The position numbers were made by a program, and so were the translations under genes. From contig CAKQEE010000046.1 of the NCBI GenBank assembly GCA_934230055.1, positions 1 to 7,803 of the forward strand: a stretch of 7,803 nucleotides of DNA. The letters run 5' to 3'. The stretch is from an uncultured Clostridia bacterium (GTDB lineage: Bacteria; Bacillota; Clostridia; Christensenellales; Borkfalkiaceae). This document shows positions 4,949-7,803 of this stretch, piece by piece; within the stretch, counting starts at the first letter, position 1; the number at the start of each line of letters is the position of its first letter. The notes beneath the pieces are model-generated. The model saw only the letters and a list, made by a program, of their open reading frames with translations, did not search any database and had not been told where the DNA came from.

Positions 4949-6005
4949 AGGGCGAAAAACGGAAGTGGAAATATACGGCGAATCCCACGCGGAAAAAATA
5001 GGCGTCCGCGTGAAGGGCTTTCCCGAATTCATCTATTCCGCGCAAAAATTAAAAGAGTTTGCGGATAGAAGAAAACCCTCTCTTTCGGTGTTTTCCACAA
5101 AGAGAAGAGAACCCGACGAGCCGATATTTTACCGTGCGGACGGGAGCGAAATTTCGGACTGCGCCCTGCCTTCCGAGTGGTATGCGGAAATTTTGAACAC
5201 GGACAGAAAAAGCGGCGATTATAACGAGCTTTACGGCAAGCCGCGCCCCTCTCATGCGGATTACGCGTGGCACCTTAAAGACGGCGCGCTCGACTTTTCG
5301 GGCGGGGGAAGATTTTCGGGGCGGCTCACCGCCGCGCTTTGCGTTGCGGGCGGAATAGCGAAAGAATATTTAGAAACGCTCGGGGTGCGCATTGCGGCGT
5401 TCGTTTCGGAAGTCGGCGGCGTTTCGGGCGGCTCTTATAAAGAAAAGCTCCTTTCCGCAGAAGAGATAGAAAAGCTCCGCGCGGGGGATTTCCCTTCGCT
5501 GAAAAACAAAGCGGAGATACTTGAAAAAATTAAAAGCGCGGCGGCGGAAGGGGATTCTTTGGGCGGCAGAATAGATTGCGTTATCACGGGCGTAAAAGGC
5601 GCGGGCGATAATCTTTTCGGCGGGCTGGAAGGTAAAATTTCGCAACTGTTATACGCGATACCTGCGGTAAAGGGCGTGGAATTCGGAGCGGGCTTCGATT
5701 TTGCGAAGATGCGCGGAAGCGAAGCGAACGACGCGCTTTATTACGACGACGAAGGCGAGGTGAAATTTCGTTCGTTCCGCGCGGGCGGGATAAACGGCGG
5801 TATAGCGAACGGCGCGCCGATAACCTTTTCCGTCGCGTTGCGCCCCACGCCTTCTATTTACAAAGAGCAGGAAACGATAGACTTAATCAAAAAGGAAAAC
5901 GTAAAGATAAAAATAAAAGGTCGGCATGACGCGTGCATTGTGCCTAGGGCGGTACCGTGCGCGGAAAGCGCGGCGGCGATTGCGATAATTGACGAAATTT
6001 TATAA
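4935..6005 (+). CDS. aroC: Chorismate synthase
   Basis: It removes phosphate from EPSP in a 1,4-anti elimination to give chorismate, needing reduced FMN but with no net redox change. It has 356 residues, close to E. coli AroC. Visible signatures are YGESH (14-18), DRRKPS (44-49), NTDRKSGDY (88-96), RPSHADY (104-110), GGGRFSGR (123-130), GDSLGGRI (206-213), GGINGGIANGAPI (284-296) and RHDACIVPRAVPCAESA (330-346). The conserved His18, His107 and Asp332 match the catalytic residues described for the family. GRFSGRLTA and RPSHADY differ from the E. coli-like GGRSSARETA and RPGHADY; I recall these variants from Clostridia. GGAGG (4922-4926) stands 8 bases before the ATG, inside the end of aroA, and the coding regions overlap by 14 bases, so coupled translation is expected. 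Flavin reduction would need an external reductase, none of which is in the window. Function is very secure. Confidence 0.98.
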   Translation: MSVFKGRKTEVEIYGESHAEKIGVRVKGFPEFIYSAQKLKEFADRRKPSLSVFSTKRREPDEPIFYRADGSEISDCALPSEWYAEILNTDRKSGDYNELYGKPRPSHADYAWHLKDGALDFSGGGRFSGRLTAALCVAGGIAKEYLETLGVRIAAFVSEVGGVSGGSYKEKLLSAEEIEKLRAGDFPSLKNKAEILEKIKSAAAEGDSLGGRIDCVITGVKGAGDNLFGGLEGKISQLLYAIPAVKGVEFGAGFDFAKMRGSEANDALYYDDEGEVKFRSFRAGGINGGIANGAPITFSVALRPTPSIYKEQETIDLIKKENVKIKIKGRHDACIVPRAVPCAESAAAIAIIDEIL

Positions 6006-6021
6006 AAATCGGAGATATATT

Positions 6022-7170
6022 ATGGAAGCAAACAGCGAAGGATTAGAGACTTTAAGAAAAGAGATAAACTCTATCGACGACGAAATGTTAAGGCTTTATG
6101 AAAAAAGGCTTGCCGTTTCGGAAAAGATAGCGGAAGAAAAAGCGAAGCTCGGAATGCCCGTTTTCGACGCGGAACGCGAAAAAAAGGTGATTTACCGCCT
6201 TACGGAGCAGGTTCCCGAAGATATGAAGCTTTATATAAAAGAGCTTTACGAAACGATTTTCGCCACAGGCAAAGCCTATCAGAACAGGTTTATGACCAAA
6301 CGTTCCGAAACCGAGGAAAACATACGCGAGCTTATTAAAAACGGCTTGCCAGTTTTTCCCGTAAGCGGTTCGGCGGCGTGCCAAGGCGTTTACGGCGCGA
6401 ACAGCGGACTTGCGGCGGAAAAGCTTTTCGCCGTGCCGGACGTAACTTATTTCAAAAACTTCGAGGGCGTTTTTTCCGCCGTGGATAAAGGACTTTGCGA
6501 ATTCGGCGTGCTTCCCATAGAAAACAGCGCCGCGGGTTCGGTGTCCGAAGTATACGACCTTATGAAAAAATATCGTTTTTCCATAGTGAAAAGCGTGAGA
6601 ATAAGAATAGAGCATTGCCTTGCGGCGGTTAAGGGCGCAAAGCTTTCCGATATTAAAAAGGTGGTTTCGCACCCGCAGGCACTTTCTCAATGCCAAAAAT
6701 ACTTAAAAACTCTCGGCGTAAAAACGGAGGTCTCGGAAAACACGGCGGTTGCGGCGGCAGCGGTTGCCGAGGCGGGAGATAAAAGCGTTGCCGCGCTTTG
6801 CTCGGTGCGTTCGGCGGAGCGTTACGGGCTGGAAATTCTTAACAAAAACGCGGAGGACAGCGACGGCAACTACACCCGCTTTATTCTCATCACCAAGGAT
6901 TTAAAAATTTATAAGGGCGCGAACAAAATAAGCGTTATGACAAACCTCGCGCACACCCCCGGCAGTCTTAATCGCATACTCGGAAGCTTCTACGCTTTGG
7001 GGCTTAACCTTACCAAAATAGAATCCCGCCCGACCGCAGGCTTTGAGTTCACTTTCTATTTCGATTTCGAGGGCGACGTTACGGACGAAAACGTTTTAAG
7101 ACTTATTTCCGACTTGGAAAACGGCTCCGATAAGTTCGTATTCCTCGGTAGCTACTGCGAAACGTTATGA
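6022..7170 (+). CDS. pheA: Bifunctional chorismate mutase / prephenate dehydratase with C-terminal ACT domain (P-protein)
   Basis: It rearranges chorismate to prephenate and dehydrates this to phenylpyruvate, the precursor of phenylalanine. Residues about 8-90 are an AroQ-type mutase, with Arg12, Arg29 and the AEREK segment (50-54) in the positions of the E. coli active site. Residues about 112-290 are the dehydratase, with ACQGVYGA (119-126), LPIENS (164-169), SHPQALSQC (216-224) and NYTRF (283-287); Thr285 aligns with the catalytic Thr. Residues about 300-380 are the ACT domain, with PGSLNRIL (313-320) and ESRP (334-337), which match the GAL and ESRP motifs that bind Phe. I chose the ATG at 6022 (382 aa) because CGGAG (6010-6014) stands 7 bases before it. 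An in-frame ATG at 5989 would add 11 residues, overlap aroC and lies before that SD. The mutase here can also supply prephenate to TyrA. Feedback by Phe is expected from the family. Confidence 0.96.
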   Translation: MEANSEGLETLRKEINSIDDEMLRLYEKRLAVSEKIAEEKAKLGMPVFDAEREKKVIYRLTEQVPEDMKLYIKELYETIFATGKAYQNRFMTKRSETEENIRELIKNGLPVFPVSGSAACQGVYGANSGLAAEKLFAVPDVTYFKNFEGVFSAVDKGLCEFGVLPIENSAAGSVSEVYDLMKKYRFSIVKSVRIRIEHCLAAVKGAKLSDIKKVVSHPQALSQCQKYLKTLGVKTEVSENTAVAAAAVAEAGDKSVAALCSVRSAERYGLEILNKNAEDSDGNYTRFILITKDLKIYKGANKISVMTNLAHTPGSLNRILGSFYALGLNLTKIESRPTAGFEFTFYFDFEGDVTDENVLRLISDLENGSDKFVFLGSYCETL

Positions 7171-7803
7171 AATACGCGCTGATAGGCAAAAAGCTGGGGC
7201 ATAGCTACTCGGCTGTCATTCACGAAAAACGCGGGCTTTCCTATAAACTCATAGAGCTGAAAGAAAACGAAACGGAAAGCTTTTGCAAAGCGTGCGAGCG
7301 GGGTGAGGGGTACGACGGGTTTAACGTTACTATTCCTTATAAAACAGCCGTAATGCCCTACCTAAAAGGCGTTTCAAAAGAGGCGAAAGCCGTCGGCGCG
7401 GTGAACACGGTTGTAAAACGGGCAGACGGGCTTTACGGATACAATACGGACGTAGGCGGGCTTAAATACGCCTTTAAAAGAATGGGCGTATCAATTAGCG
7501 AAAAGGTTGCCTGTATTCTCGGCGGCGGCGGCGCGGCGGCGGCGGCGAAGACTTTTTTATCGGAAGCGGGCGCGAAAAAGATTTATTCCGTCACGAGAAA
7601 AGGCGAAGTGAATTTCGATAACTATTTCCGCCTTACGGATACGGAAATTTTAATAAACGCAACACCCGTGGGAATGTTCCCGAATGCCGAAGAAATGCCC
7701 GCAGATATAAAAGCTTTTCCTAAACTCGAAGCGGTTTTCGATTGCGTTTACAATCCGCTCTGCACAAAGCTCGTTTTTTCTGCGAAAAAGGCAGGTATAA
7801 AGG
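7167..7803 (+). CDS. aroE: Shikimate dehydrogenase, N-terminal part (3' end outside window)
   Basis: It reduces 3-dehydroshikimate to shikimate with NADPH, the fourth shikimate step. The first 212 residues are visible, out of roughly 260-280 usual for the family. Motifs are GHSYS (11-15, Ser13 and Ser15 bind substrate), NVTIPYK (53-59, catalytic Lys59), GAVNT (77-81), GYNTD (91-95, catalytic Asp95), the NADP-binding loop GGGGAAA (119-125), INATPVGM (163-170) and FDCVYNP (191-197). Its ATG overlaps the pheA stop as ATGA. No SD is seen within 12 bases upstream; the nearest purine-rich GGTAG lies about 16 bases away, so it probably depends on ribosomes ending pheA. The NADP loop is encoded by a pure GGC/GCG run. 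Family assignment is secure. A quinate/shikimate YdiB-like role is possible in principle but unlikely in this operon. Confidence 0.95.
   Translation, partial: MKYALIGKKLGHSYSAVIHEKRGLSYKLIELKENETESFCKACERGEGYDGFNVTIPYKTAVMPYLKGVSKEAKAVGAVNTVVKRADGLYGYNTDVGGLKYAFKRMGVSISEKVACILGGGGAAAAAKTFLSEAGAKKIYSVTRKGEVNFDNYFRLTDTEILINATPVGMFPNAEEMPADIKAFPKLEAVFDCVYNPLCTKLVFSAKKAGIK
7521..7547 (+). repeat. GGC/GCG trinucleotide run in aroE
   Basis: Four GGC codons are followed by five GCG codons, a 27-base run coding for GGGGAAAAA. It falls on the Gly-rich NADP-binding loop of AroE. The first part serves the conserved motif and the run of Ala is more uniform than the family usually shows. The frame is kept on both sides. 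Such a run can be prone to slippage in replication or sequencing. Confidence 0.6.

Noticed and set aside
5989..6021. Upstream start of pheA adding 11 residues
   Set aside because: It overlaps the end of aroC, adds a sequence not expected before the chorismate mutase domain, and a good CGGAG site stands 7 bases before the ATG at 6022.
685..7803. Mobile element, CRISPR array, tRNA or phage signatures
   Set aside because: No transposase, integrase, spaced direct repeats or tRNA-like folds were seen; the region is a continuous biosynthetic operon of uniform codon use.

Overview
The window is a piece of bacterial chromosome with the look of a Clostridia-type Bacillota. Overall base composition is moderate, codons favour GCG and GGC, and Shine-Dalgarno (SD) sites are purine-rich. 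The genes are densely packed on one strand. AroF is of the Thermotoga/Bacillus type, and AroC and PheA carry motif variants I associate with Clostridia. A neighbouring L-fucose isomerase would fit a gut commensal. This taxonomic call is an inference; there is no rRNA or other marker in the window.

Layout, all on the + strand. Bases 3-287 are the 3' end of fucI (L-fucose isomerase). Bases 288-684 form a 397-base intergenic region that is full of signals. It holds a strong hairpin after fucI (330-359), a near-consensus sigma-A promoter (423-451), and an 18-codon leader peptide gene (475-531) in which 9 of 18 residues are Phe or Tyr. It also holds an antiterminator helix (523-598) that competes with a textbook intrinsic terminator (579-612), a GC-rich hairpin (627-648) and the aroF SD site (670-675). 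From 685 to the end of the window runs one operon: aroF, tyrA, aroB, aroA, aroC, pheA and aroE (cut off by the window end). Spacings are 16, 2, -11, -14, 16 and -4 nt.

How the genes work together: AroF makes DAHP and AroB converts it to 3-dehydroquinate. AroE reduces 3-dehydroshikimate to shikimate. AroA and AroC take shikimate-3-phosphate to chorismate. PheA (chorismate mutase plus prephenate dehydratase) and TyrA (prephenate dehydrogenase) then send chorismate to phenylpyruvate and 4-hydroxyphenylpyruvate. Dehydroquinase and shikimate kinase are not in the window and may lie downstream. No trp gene is present. Control appears two-layered. AroF has an N-terminal regulatory-type domain and PheA a C-terminal ACT domain, both expected to give feedback inhibition.

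The most interesting item is transcription attenuation of the whole operon through a mixed Phe/Tyr leader peptide. The classical parts are all readable: promoter, SD, aromatic-rich mini-ORF, and a 25-position antiterminator helix whose 5' arm overlaps the leader stop codon. That helix excludes a perfect 11-bp terminator followed by seven T. No T-box signature is seen. The minus-strand reading frames look like shadows of these genes.
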